Source: Methylophaga sp. (GTDB taxonomy: Bacteria > Pseudomonadota > Gammaproteobacteria > Nitrosococcales > Methylophagaceae). From it: a DNA stretch of 40,447 bases. The translations under genes and the position numbers were made by a program. The notes under the pieces are model-generated. The model did no database searches, was not told the origin of the DNA, and was given only the letters and a program-made list of their open reading frames with translations. The stretch is from NCBI GenBank assembly GCA_024636315.1, contig JAGXHJ010000011.1, positions 1 to 40,447 of the forward strand, read 5' to 3'. Shown here one piece after another: positions 34,154 to 40,447 of the stretch (within the stretch, counting starts at the first letter, position 1; each line of letters starts with the position of its first letter).

Positions 34154-34729
34154 ATGCAATTTATTCCTCAATCGATATCTGACGTATTTGTCATTGAACC
34201 TAAAGTTCATGGTGACCATCGTGGTTATTTCGTCGAAACCTTTCGCCAAGATAAGTTTGAAGCAGCCGTTGGTTATAAGATTAATTTTGTCCAAGACAAC
34301 GAATCTAAATCATTGAAAGGGGTCTTACGTGGTTTACACTTTCAATTAGCACCTCATGCCCAAAGTAAATTGGTGCGAGTCATTGAAGGTAGCGTGCTTG
34401 ATGTGGCGGTTGATATTCGAAAGGGTAGTCCAACCTTTGGTCAGCACGTGGCAGTAGAATTATCAGGTGATAACAAAAAACAAATGTTCATCCCCAGAGG
34501 TTTTGCCCATGGTTTTGTAGTGCTTACCGATACCGCCACCTTTGCTTATAAAGTCGATAACTACTCTTCACCTGAATGTGACCGTGGCCTAGCGTTTGAT
34601 GACAAGGCTCTGAACATCAATTGGCAGTTAGATTCTCAAAGCCTATTACTGTCAGAGAAAGACACCAAACAGCCATTACTTGCAGAGCTTTCAGACTGTT
34701 TTGATTACGACATAAACTACTATGCCTAA
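34154..34729 (+). CDS. rfbC: dTDP-4-dehydrorhamnose 3,5-epimerase
   Basis: Epimerises dTDP-4-keto-6-deoxyglucose at C3 and C5. The 191-residue cupin shows GYFVETFRQDKFE, NFVQDNESKSLKGVLRGLHF with the catalytic His in RGLHFQ, SVLDVAVDIRKGSPTFG, FIPRGFAHGFVVL and FAYKVDNYSSPECDRG containing the conserved Tyr. The length is slightly above the usual 180-185. The end overlaps rfbD by 8 bases. Confidence 0.96.
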   Translation: MQFIPQSISDVFVIEPKVHGDHRGYFVETFRQDKFEAAVGYKINFVQDNESKSLKGVLRGLHFQLAPHAQSKLVRVIEGSVLDVAVDIRKGSPTFGQHVAVELSGDNKKQMFIPRGFAHGFVVLTDTATFAYKVDNYSSPECDRGLAFDDKALNINWQLDSQSLLLSEKDTKQPLLAELSDCFDYDINYYA

Positions 34730-35618
34730 GATTAAACATATCTTAGTGACTGGCAGTAGTGGTCAGCTAGGGCAATCACTTAAAGCCATTGCCAACAACT
34801 ACCCTGACGTTGAGTTCACCTTTGTTGCGCGTACTGATTTAGACTTAAGCAGTGAACAAGCAATCCATGATTATTTTCAACACCATCACGTTGATTTAAT
34901 CATCAACTGCGCGGCCTATACTGCCGTTGATAAAGCCGAATCAGAACCTACACTTGCAAACCAAATTAACCACTTGGCCGTCAAACAACTCGCTGAAATA
35001 GCGAAATACCAAAACACTAAATTGATTCATATCTCTACCGATTATGTATTTAATGGTCAGCAATATCGCCCTTATATAGAAAATGATGATGTCGAACCGC
35101 AAAGTGTCTATGGTCAAAGTAAGCTCAAAGGTGAACAAGCTTTATTAACAATATTAGCCAACAATGGCCTTATTATCCGAACCAGTTGGGTGTATTCAGC
35201 GTATGGCAATAACTTCGTCAAAACCATGCTCAGACTAGGGCAAGAACGCGACAGTCTTAATGTCATCTTTGACCAGGTCGGCACACCGACCTATGCCCAT
35301 GACCTAGCTGAAGCGATTATGGCAATAGTGAATACTGAAACGTTCAATCAACAAAAAGTGGCCACCGAAATTTATCACTACAGCAATGAAGGCGTATGTA
35401 GCTGGTATGACTTTGCTAAAACTATCTTTGAACTGTCCAATATTGATTGTAATGTTAGCCCTATTGAAACTAAAGACTACCCGACACCGGCAACACGTCC
35501 TCATTACAGCTTACTCAATAAAGCCAAAATCAAACAACAGTATGCTATTACAATTCCTTATTGGAAAGACGCACTGCACGCGTGCTTAAATCAACTCGCT
35601 CAACAGGAACAGCATTAA
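34722..35618 (+). CDS. rfbD: dTDP-4-dehydrorhamnose reductase
   Basis: NAD(P)H-dependent reduction that completes dTDP-L-rhamnose. The 298-residue SDR-extended protein has the dinucleotide loop [27 protein letters not shown], the catalytic site [12 protein letters not shown] with YGQSKLKGE (Tyr-x3-Lys), and [20 protein letters not shown]. The C-terminal substrate part includes [16 protein letters not shown]. It begins inside rfbC and its stop overlaps the rfbB start by one base (TAATG). The gene order A-C-D-B differs from the common enteric B-D-A-C order but occurs elsewhere. Confidence 0.96.
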   Translation: MPKIKHILVTGSSGQLGQSLKAIANNYPDVEFTFVARTDLDLSSEQAIHDYFQHHHVDLIINCAAYTAVDKAESEPTLANQINHLAVKQLAEIAKYQNTKLIHISTDYVFNGQQYRPYIENDDVEPQSVYGQSKLKGEQALLTILANNGLIIRTSWVYSAYGNNFVKTMLRLGQERDSLNVIFDQVGTPTYAHDLAEAIMAIVNTETFNQQKVATEIYHYSNEGVCSWYDFAKTIFELSNIDCNVSPIETKDYPTPATRPHYSLLNKAKIKQQYAITIPYWKDALHACLNQLAQQEQH

Positions 35619-36715
35619 TGACCACCATCTTAGTCACTGGCGGTGCCGGTTTTATCGGCTCTGCCGTAATCAGGCACTTAATCAACGATACCGACCATCA
35701 GGTCATTAACGTCGATAAACTGACCTATGCTGGTAACTTAGAATCACTGACTTCAGTCAGCGATAATTCACGCTATCGTTTTGAACACGTCGATATCTGT
35801 GATGCTAAAGCAATCCAGCGGGTATTAACGCAGCATCAACCTGACATCATCATGCACCTAGCAGCAGAATCGCATGTTGACCGCTCGATTGATGGCCCAG
35901 GTGAGTTTATCCAAACCAATATTGTCGGTACTTATAACTTATTGGAGCAAGCCAGAACATACTGGACTAGTCTGGAAGCAGAAAAGAAAGCGGGTTTTCG
36001 TTTCCACCATATCTCTACCGATGAAGTATATGGTGACTTAGAAGGTACTGATGACTTATTTACCGAAACCACGCCATACGCCCCCAGCTCACCGTATTCA
36101 GCTTCAAAAGCGAGTTCTGACCACCTCGTTAGAGCATGGAATAGAACGTTTAACCTGCCCACCCTCGTCACTAATTGTTCAAACAACTATGGACCGTTTC
36201 ATTTTCCTGAAAAGCTTATTCCACTGGTTATTCTCAATGCACTAGCAGGTAAACCTTTACCCGTTTATGGCAAAGGTAATCAAATCAGAGATTGGCTATA
36301 TGTGGAAGACCATGCAAGAGCGTTGGTGCTTGTGGCAACGACAGGGAAAATAGCAGAAACCTACAATATCGGTGGTCATAACGAAAAACAAAACATTGAT
36401 GTGGTGAACACTATTTGTGAGATCCTCGATGAACTTGTCGGGCTGAAGCCCGACCTACAAGATAATACGGATAAAGTAGGTCGGGCTTCAGCCCGACAAC
36501 AATCACCAAAAAGTTATAAAGACCTGATTAGCTTTGTTAAAGACCGTCCAGGCCATGATGTACGTTACGCCATTGATGCCAGCAAAATTGCCAAAGAATT
36601 GAACTGGACACCACAAGAGACATTCGATAGTGGCATACGCAAAACCGTGCAATGGTATTTGGATAATCAAGACTGGTGTCAGCACGTTCAAGATGGTAGT
36701 TATCAGCAACGTTGA
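35618..36715 (+). CDS. rfbB: dTDP-glucose 4,6-dehydratase with an inserted palindromic segment
   Basis: Converts dTDP-glucose to dTDP-4-keto-6-deoxyglucose. The 365-residue SDR has [48 protein letters not shown] and the catalytic [16 protein letters not shown] chose the ATG at 35618 (AGGA at 35605-35608) over an in-frame start at 35561 inside rfbD. Between the conserved [10 protein letters not shown] and [17 protein letters not shown] lie about 22 extra residues ([20 protein letters not shown] and two more) that RmlB/RffG proteins lack. They are encoded by a perfect inverted repeat at 36437-36497. The frame stays open and the downstream [16 protein letters not shown] and [13 protein letters not shown] are intact, so the enzyme may still work. 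Confidence 0.95.
   Translation: MTTILVTGGAGFIGSAVIRHLINDTDHQVINVDKLTYAGNLESLTSVSDNSRYRFEHVDICDAKAIQRVLTQHQPDIIMHLAAESHVDRSIDGPGEFIQTNIVGTYNLLEQARTYWTSLEAEKKAGFRFHHISTDEVYGDLEGTDDLFTETTPYAPSSPYSASKASSDHLVRAWNRTFNLPTLVTNCSNNYGPFHFPEKLIPLVILNALAGKPLPVYGKGNQIRDWLYVEDHARALVLVATTGKIAETYNIGGHNEKQNIDVVNTICEILDELVGLKPDLQDNTDKVGRASARQQSPKSYKDLISFVKDRPGHDVRYAIDASKIAKELNWTPQETFDSGIRKTVQWYLDNQDWCQHVQDGSYQQR
36437..36497. repeat. REP/BIME-like palindromic element inserted in rfbB
   Basis: Two 22-base arms, GTCGGGCTGAAGCCCGAC plus CTAC at 36437-36458 and the exact reverse complement at 36476-36497, flank a 17-base spacer. Each arm is itself a near-palindrome (GTCGGGCT-GA-AGCCCGAC), as in repetitive extragenic palindromes mobilised by RAYT/IS200-type transposases. 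It is visibly richer in G and C than its surroundings. Such units are normally intergenic; here the element lies in frame inside a coding sequence. No second copy was seen in the window. Confidence 0.85.
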
Positions 36716-36749
36716 TTTAATTAAATAACTCTATATTGGGAACTATAAA

Positions 36750-37916
36750 ATGAAAATTGCTATCGCAGGGACGGGTTATGTTGGACTTTCAAACGCCGTA
36801 TTATTAGCTCAGCATAACGAAGTAGTAGCGTTAGATGTTCTCGCTGAAAAAGTATCGCTGATAAACAGAAAGCAATCACCAATTTCCGATGTAGAAATCG
36901 AAGATTATTTACAAAATAAAACATTGAATCTCAAGGCTACTTTGGATAAAAAAGAAGCCTATGAGGGTGCTGATTTTGTGGTGATCGCCACGCCGACAGA
37001 TTATGATTCAGAAAATAATTATTTTAATACCAGTTCTGTAGAGTCCGTTATTAAAGATGTAATGGCGATTAACCCGCAAGCTGTGATGATTATAAAATCG
37101 ACTGTCCCAGTCGGTTACACTGCTAAAATTAAACAAACGCTTGATTGTGAAAATATCATATTCTCACCTGAGTTCTTACGAGAAGGTAAAGCGCTGCATG
37201 ATAACCTTTATCCATCACGCATTATCATCGGTGAAAAGACAGAACGTGCGAAGCAGTTTGCCGACTTATTAGTAGAAGGTGCGATTAAAACTAATATCGA
37301 AGTTTTATTTACTGACTCTACTGAAGCAGAAGCTGTAAAGTTATTTTCTAATACCTATCTAGCCATGCGCGTAGCTTATTTTAATGAACTTGATACCTAT
37401 GCAGAAGTACATGGTTTAGATAGTAAACAGATCATTAAAGGCGTATGTTTAGACCCTCGAATAGGTGATCATTACAATAACCCATCATTTGGGTATGGTG
37501 GTTATTGTCTACCAAAAGATACCAAGCAATTACGTGCTAATTATCAAAATGTCCCAAATAGCATCATTAGCGCCATAGTCGATGCAAATACTACCCGTAA
37601 AGATCATATCGCTGCATCCATCGTTAAACTTAAACCAACAGTAGTAGGTATCTATCGCTTGATTATGAAAGCTGGCTCAGATAATTTTAGAGCCTCATCC
37701 ATCCAAGGCATCATGAAACGTATTAAAGCCAAAGGGATTGAAGTAGTTGTTTACGAACCTGTGCTTAATGAGTCGGAGTTCTATAATTCAAAAGTAATTA
37801 ACGATCTTGGTGCCTTTAAAGCGATGAGTGACGTTATTGTGGCGAATCGATTGGTTGAAGAAATCAAAGATGTAGAAAGTAAGGTCTATACGCGTGATTT
37901 GTTTGGTAGTGATTAA
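36750..37916 (+). CDS. ugd: UDP-glucose 6-dehydrogenase
   Basis: Oxidises UDP-glucose to UDP-glucuronate, supplying the acidic sugar. The 388 residues, equal to the E. coli Ugd length, comprise an N-terminal Rossmann domain ([20 protein letters not shown]), [21 protein letters not shown] and [20 protein letters not shown], and the central [20 protein letters not shown]. The catalytic Cys is in [17 protein letters not shown], and the C-terminal UDP-binding domain includes [19 protein letters not shown]. The last motif is the E. coli-type class with YRL-x-MKxGSDNFR. A weak GGGA ribosome site precedes the ATG at about 10 bases. It lies 34 bases after rfbB. Confidence 0.96.
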   Translation: MKIAIAGTGYVGLSNAVLLAQHNEVVALDVLAEKVSLINRKQSPISDVEIEDYLQNKTLNLKATLDKKEAYEGADFVVIATPTDYDSENNYFNTSSVESVIKDVMAINPQAVMIIKSTVPVGYTAKIKQTLDCENIIFSPEFLREGKALHDNLYPSRIIIGEKTERAKQFADLLVEGAIKTNIEVLFTDSTEAEAVKLFSNTYLAMRVAYFNELDTYAEVHGLDSKQIIKGVCLDPRIGDHYNNPSFGYGGYCLPKDTKQLRANYQNVPNSIISAIVDANTTRKDHIAASIVKLKPTVVGIYRLIMKAGSDNFRASSIQGIMKRIKAKGIEVVVYEPVLNESEFYNSKVINDLGAFKAMSDVIVANRLVEEIKDVESKVYTRDLFGSD

Positions 37917-37972
37917 TTTAGTACTAATGCACCGATAAACAATTAAAACTTGTTCAATAAAAAGGAAGAACC

Positions 37973-39373
37973 ATGATTCCAGTCATCATGTCAGGCGGTA
38001 GCGGTACTCGCTTATGGCCATTATCTCGTAAACATAAGCCTAAACAATTTTTAGCTTTGTTTGGTAACAATACTATGTTTCAAGAAACCTTAGAACGCCT
38101 GACTGGCTTAGACGATCTACAGTCGCCGATTATTGTTTGTAACAATGATCATCGGTTTATGGTGGCCGAGCAGTTACAACAGTTAACTGTCACAGAGCCG
38201 ACTATCATCTTAGAACCTTTCGGTAAAAATACGGCTCCCGCACTGGCCATTGCGGCCTTACAAGCGATGGCATCGGGTAACGATCCTGTTTTATTGGTGC
38301 TTGCTGCTGATCATGTTATTAATGATGTTGCGGCCTTTCATCAGGCCATTGGTCTTGCCAAAATTGAGGCTGAAAAGGGTTTGTTGGTGACCTTTGGTAT
38401 TGTGCCAACTTCGCCAAATACCGGTTATGGCTATATTCAAGCAGATGAAAAAAATACGGTCAGTAAAGTTAAAGCCTTTGTGGAAAAGCCTGATTTAGCC
38501 ACGGCTATTAACTATGTCGCTTCAGGTAACTATTATTGGAATAGCGGCATGTTCATTTTTAAGGCTTCGACCTTAATAGCTGAATTAGAGCAATACTCTC
38601 CTGATATTCTCAATAGTTGTCGTGATGCACTGGCAAAAGGTGCCAGCGATTTAGATTTTATTCGTTTAGATAGTGATGCCTTTGAAACTTGCCCAGCTGA
38701 TTCCATTGACTATGCGGTTATGGAACATACTGATAAAGTAGCGGTTGTTCCTTTGGCTGCGGGTTGGAATGATGTTGGTTCATGGTCATCATTATGGGAA
38801 TGTGCTGAGCAAGATGGTGACAGCAATGTCCTGCAAGGTGACGTCATGATTGATGACGTACAAAACTCCTATATTCATAGCGAACATCGCTTAGTTTCTG
38901 TACTGGGCTTAGACCATATTGTGGTCGTCGAAACGGCTGATGCAGTGATGGTCGCCAGTAAAGACAGCGCCCAGAATGTTAAAAAAATTGTGAATCGTTT
39001 AAATAAAGCAAAACGACCAGAAGCCGAAATACATCGCCTCTGTTATCGCCCTTGGGGTCACTATGACTCGATTGACCATGGTGAGCGTTTTCAAGTAAAA
39101 CGCATTACGGTTAAACCCGGTGCCTCATTGTCATTGCAAATGCATCACCATCGAGCAGAGCACTGGATTGTGGTGACAGGTACTGCCGAAGTCACCTGTG
39201 AAGATAAAGTAAGACTATTATATGAAAATGAATCGACCTTTATTCCTGTGGGCAAAAAACATCGTCTCCATAATCCAGGGCGAGTACCACTGGAAATAAT
39301 CGAAGTACAATCAGGCAGTTATTTAGGTGAAGACGACATTGTACGTTTTGATGATAATTATCATCGTTGTTAA
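37973..39373 (+). CDS. manC: Mannose-1-phosphate guanylyltransferase / mannose-6-phosphate isomerase
   Basis: Bifunctional type II enzyme making GDP-mannose and interconverting mannose-6-phosphate and fructose-6-phosphate (ManC/CpsB/AlgA class). The 466-residue protein has an N-terminal nucleotidyltransferase (IPVIMSGGSGTRLWPLSRK, PKQFLAL, LAADHVI, FVEKPDLATA, GNYYWNSGMFIFKA, GWNDVGSWSSLWE). It is followed by a C-terminal cupin (YRPWGHYDSIDHGERFQVKR, KPGASLSLQMHHHRAEHWIV, FIPVGKKHRLHNPG). AAGGAAGA at about 37961-37968 precedes the ATG. It is the last + strand gene of the cluster. No phosphomannomutase gene is in the window. No terminator hairpin is evident in the 190 bases after it. Confidence 0.96.
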   Translation: MIPVIMSGGSGTRLWPLSRKHKPKQFLALFGNNTMFQETLERLTGLDDLQSPIIVCNNDHRFMVAEQLQQLTVTEPTIILEPFGKNTAPALAIAALQAMASGNDPVLLVLAADHVINDVAAFHQAIGLAKIEAEKGLLVTFGIVPTSPNTGYGYIQADEKNTVSKVKAFVEKPDLATAINYVASGNYYWNSGMFIFKASTLIAELEQYSPDILNSCRDALAKGASDLDFIRLDSDAFETCPADSIDYAVMEHTDKVAVVPLAAGWNDVGSWSSLWECAEQDGDSNVLQGDVMIDDVQNSYIHSEHRLVSVLGLDHIVVVETADAVMVASKDSAQNVKKIVNRLNKAKRPEAEIHRLCYRPWGHYDSIDHGERFQVKRITVKPGASLSLQMHHHRAEHWIVVTGTAEVTCEDKVRLLYENESTFIPVGKKHRLHNPGRVPLEIIEVQSGSYLGEDDIVRFDDNYHRC

Positions 39374-39566
39374 CTACTGGCAGGAAAGGATAGTAGGATG
39401 ATAATTAAAAGCAATCAGTGATGATTAAGGATAGGATTGCATACAGATTGGGTAAATATAAATATATTGGAAGAGACCGACTTTAATGCATAAGTAAACA
39501 AATACACGAGCGGCAACATCATTACGTTTGAGACTACAAAAAAGCATGGTAAGGATGGGTTGAAGA

Positions 39567-39719
39567 ATGAAGCTCAACAAATATAAATCTGTTCTTATTT
39601 TACTACTTGGAGGTTTCGAACCAACAGTGTTTGCATCCAGTCAAGTGCAAATACAAAAGCGATGCTCGCCAACAGTCCTAGTGCTAGTCCACGCGCATCT
39701 ACAGGCATATGTACGATAA
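39567..39719 (+). CDS. Doubtful 50-codon ORF spanning a sequence junction
   Basis: An ATG at 39567 with AAGGA (39551-39555) 11 bases upstream opens KLNKYKSVLILLLGG, which looks like the start of a signal peptide. The frame then runs antisense through the truncated transporter gene with non-protein-like sequence until TAA at 39719. It may be the 5' remnant of a deleted secreted-protein gene joined to unrelated DNA near 39610-39620. Translation is not supported beyond the start context. Confidence 0.25.
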   Translation: MKLNKYKSVLILLLGGFEPTVFASSQVQIQKRCSPTVLVLVHAHLQAYVR

Positions 39720-39795
39720 AGTTTTTCACAACTTCCGCCCCTTGTTCTACGGGGAGCGGAGTTTCAGTCTCGGAAGTGGTGGGTGGTTGATTCAT
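39595..39795 (-). pseudogene. Truncated N-terminus of an AI-2E/PerM-family transporter
   Basis: The frame reads a hydrophilic Pro/Thr/Glu-rich start (MNQPPTTSETETPLPVEQGA) and then PVDARGLALGLLASIAFVFALD and WMQTLLV, the first TM region of AI-2E/PerM-family exporters (typically followed by P-L-L-L-G-x-L-x-A-Y). Here it continues RNLQVVK and stops. The family protein is normally about 350-400 residues, so roughly 300 are missing. The coding homology seems to end at about 39619. I infer a deletion or rearrangement; it could also be an unrelated short membrane protein. Confidence 0.6.
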
Positions 39796-39860
39796 GGCGA
39801 TGTATCGACTCGTGTTTACCCGATCTGGTCATGGTTTGTACCGATCACTAAGGTTCCCTG

Positions 39861-40337
39861 TTAATAGCGACTAATCTGACCGTTATCGATACGGACTCGG
39901 TCACCGATGCGTAGATCGTTAATATTCTCCACATTTATCATTAGATCGTCACCGTTATTGAGTCGCACACGAATGTTATAGGAATCATTTTGCTGTTGAC
40001 TACTCTTCTCCAGTTCATGACCCACTACGGCACCACCCACTACGCCGGCTACAGTTGCAATATCCTGGCCGGTACCGCCGCCTACTTGGTGGCCAAGGAC
40101 ACCGCCAACAACGCCTCCAATGATAGTGCCCGCGCCGACACCACTACCGGCAATGCCACCTTTGCTACCGGGGATGAATTGGATATCATCAACAACCCCA
40201 TAGCGCTCAGTTGAATAGGCATTCGACGACGATGAACGGGAGGATGATACTGGCTGATGATTGGGGGAATTTGCGCAGCCACTCAACAGGGTTGTAGCGG
40301 CGATAGACATTACGATGATTAATTTACTTGTTTTCAT
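39861..40337 (-). CDS. Glycine-zipper outer-membrane lipoprotein (SlyB/17-kDa antigen-like)
   Basis: Predicted lipoprotein of 158 residues. The signal KLIIVMSIAATTLLSGC ends in the lipobox LSGC (Cys at 21); a Ser-rich linker follows. A glycine-zipper 2TM region (about 66-110: GSGVGAGTIIGGVVGGVLGH, then GGGTGQDIATVAGVVGGAVV) matches the Rick_17kDa_Anti/SlyB family. A small C-terminal domain (NIRVRLNNGDDLMINVENIN) resembles those of related envelope proteins. The ATG at 40337 is preceded on its strand by TAGGAG. It is transcribed against the EPS genes and its composition is visibly more GC-rich, marking chromosomal sequence outside the cluster. About 65 bases separate it from the truncated transporter. 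Confidence 0.85.
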   Translation of the reverse strand: MKTSKLIIVMSIAATTLLSGCANSPNHQPVSSSRSSSSNAYSTERYGVVDDIQFIPGSKGGIAGSGVGAGTIIGGVVGGVLGHQVGGGTGQDIATVAGVVGGAVVGHELEKSSQQQNDSYNIRVRLNNGDDLMINVENINDLRIGDRVRIDNGQISRY

Positions 40338-40447
40338 AATAAACTCCTACTTCGAATGAATAATGACTAACACGACTCAGAATCAGAGTTGGATTGTCAC
40401 CTACTAAAATTTAACTACTTACTACGCAGACTCTGTAGTATTTGCCA

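Noticed and set aside
35561-35617. Longer rfbB starting inside rfbD
   Set aside because: The 19 extra residues are absent from RmlB proteins, and a good ribosome site serves the ATG at 35618.
39990-40214. 74-codon + strand frame opposite the glycine-zipper gene
   Set aside because: It is antisense to a clear lipoprotein gene, and its Ala/Thr/Asn-rich composition is what the glycine codons give when read backwards.
1-40447. CRISPR arrays, tRNA or rRNA genes, insertion sequences with transposases, integrases
   Set aside because: No regular spacer repeats, cloverleaf or rRNA-like sequence, or transposase/integrase reading frame was seen on either strand.

Overview
The window is one large extracellular-polysaccharide locus, almost entirely on the + strand (about 103-39373), from a low-GC, probably marine or aquatic gammaproteobacterium. 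It ends in a short, visibly GC-richer stretch of unrelated minus-strand genes. The core genes are the set known from exosortase/PEP-CTERM-associated EPS loci of methylotrophs and related proteobacteria. A Methylophaga-like host is plausible, but I cannot assign a genus from the sequence.

Layout. (1) 27-53: a terminator closing an upstream unit. (2) 103-5384: export and assembly module, with an outer-membrane polysaccharide export protein, a beta-barrel protein, a Wzz-like chain-length determinant, a BY-kinase-type ATPase and an ExeA-like AAA ATPase. (3) 5622-7463: a membrane-anchored parallel beta-helix protein with its own terminator (7508-7540). (4) 7563-19745: a GT4 glycosyltransferase, a Wzy/ligase-like membrane protein, a PglK/MsbA-like ABC flippase, a GT-A-like protein, a decayed intergenic patch with an ABC-transporter relic, three tandem GT2 paralogues, a GT4, a GT61, a hexapeptide acyltransferase and a rhamnosyltransferase-like GT2. 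(5) 19846-24922: decoration module with a GT-B-like protein, a sulfotransferase, a CysE-like O-acetyltransferase and a striking adenylation/carrier/membrane-acyltransferase fusion. (6) 24922-29238: two GT2s, a GT4 and a WecG/TagA-type transferase fused to a STAS domain. (7) 29272-33193: an exosortase fused to EpsI, then the PrsT-like TPR lipoprotein. (8) 33270-39373: nucleotide-sugar supply (rfbA, rfbC, rfbD, rfbB, ugd, manC), giving dTDP-rhamnose, UDP-glucuronate and GDP-mannose. (9) 39567-40447: a truncated AI-2E/PerM-type transporter and a glycine-zipper lipoprotein, both on the minus strand.

Taken together, the genes would build a polymer containing rhamnose, glucuronic acid and mannose, flip its lipid-linked unit with an ABC transporter, polymerise it in the periplasm, and control length and export through the Wzz/export-protein machinery. 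They would decorate it with sulfate, acetyl and a carrier-protein-borne acyl group, while an exosortase processes or anchors PEP-CTERM-type proteins encoded elsewhere. No priming phosphoglycosyltransferase, no Wzx and no recognisable PEP-CTERM substrate lies in the window.

The observations most worth following are the A-PCP-acyltransferase fusion at 22313-24922, a perfect 22-bp inverted repeat inserted in frame inside rfbB (36437-36497), the WecG-STAS fusion, the relic ABC gene at 13121-13246, and the rearrangement scar near 39610-39620.
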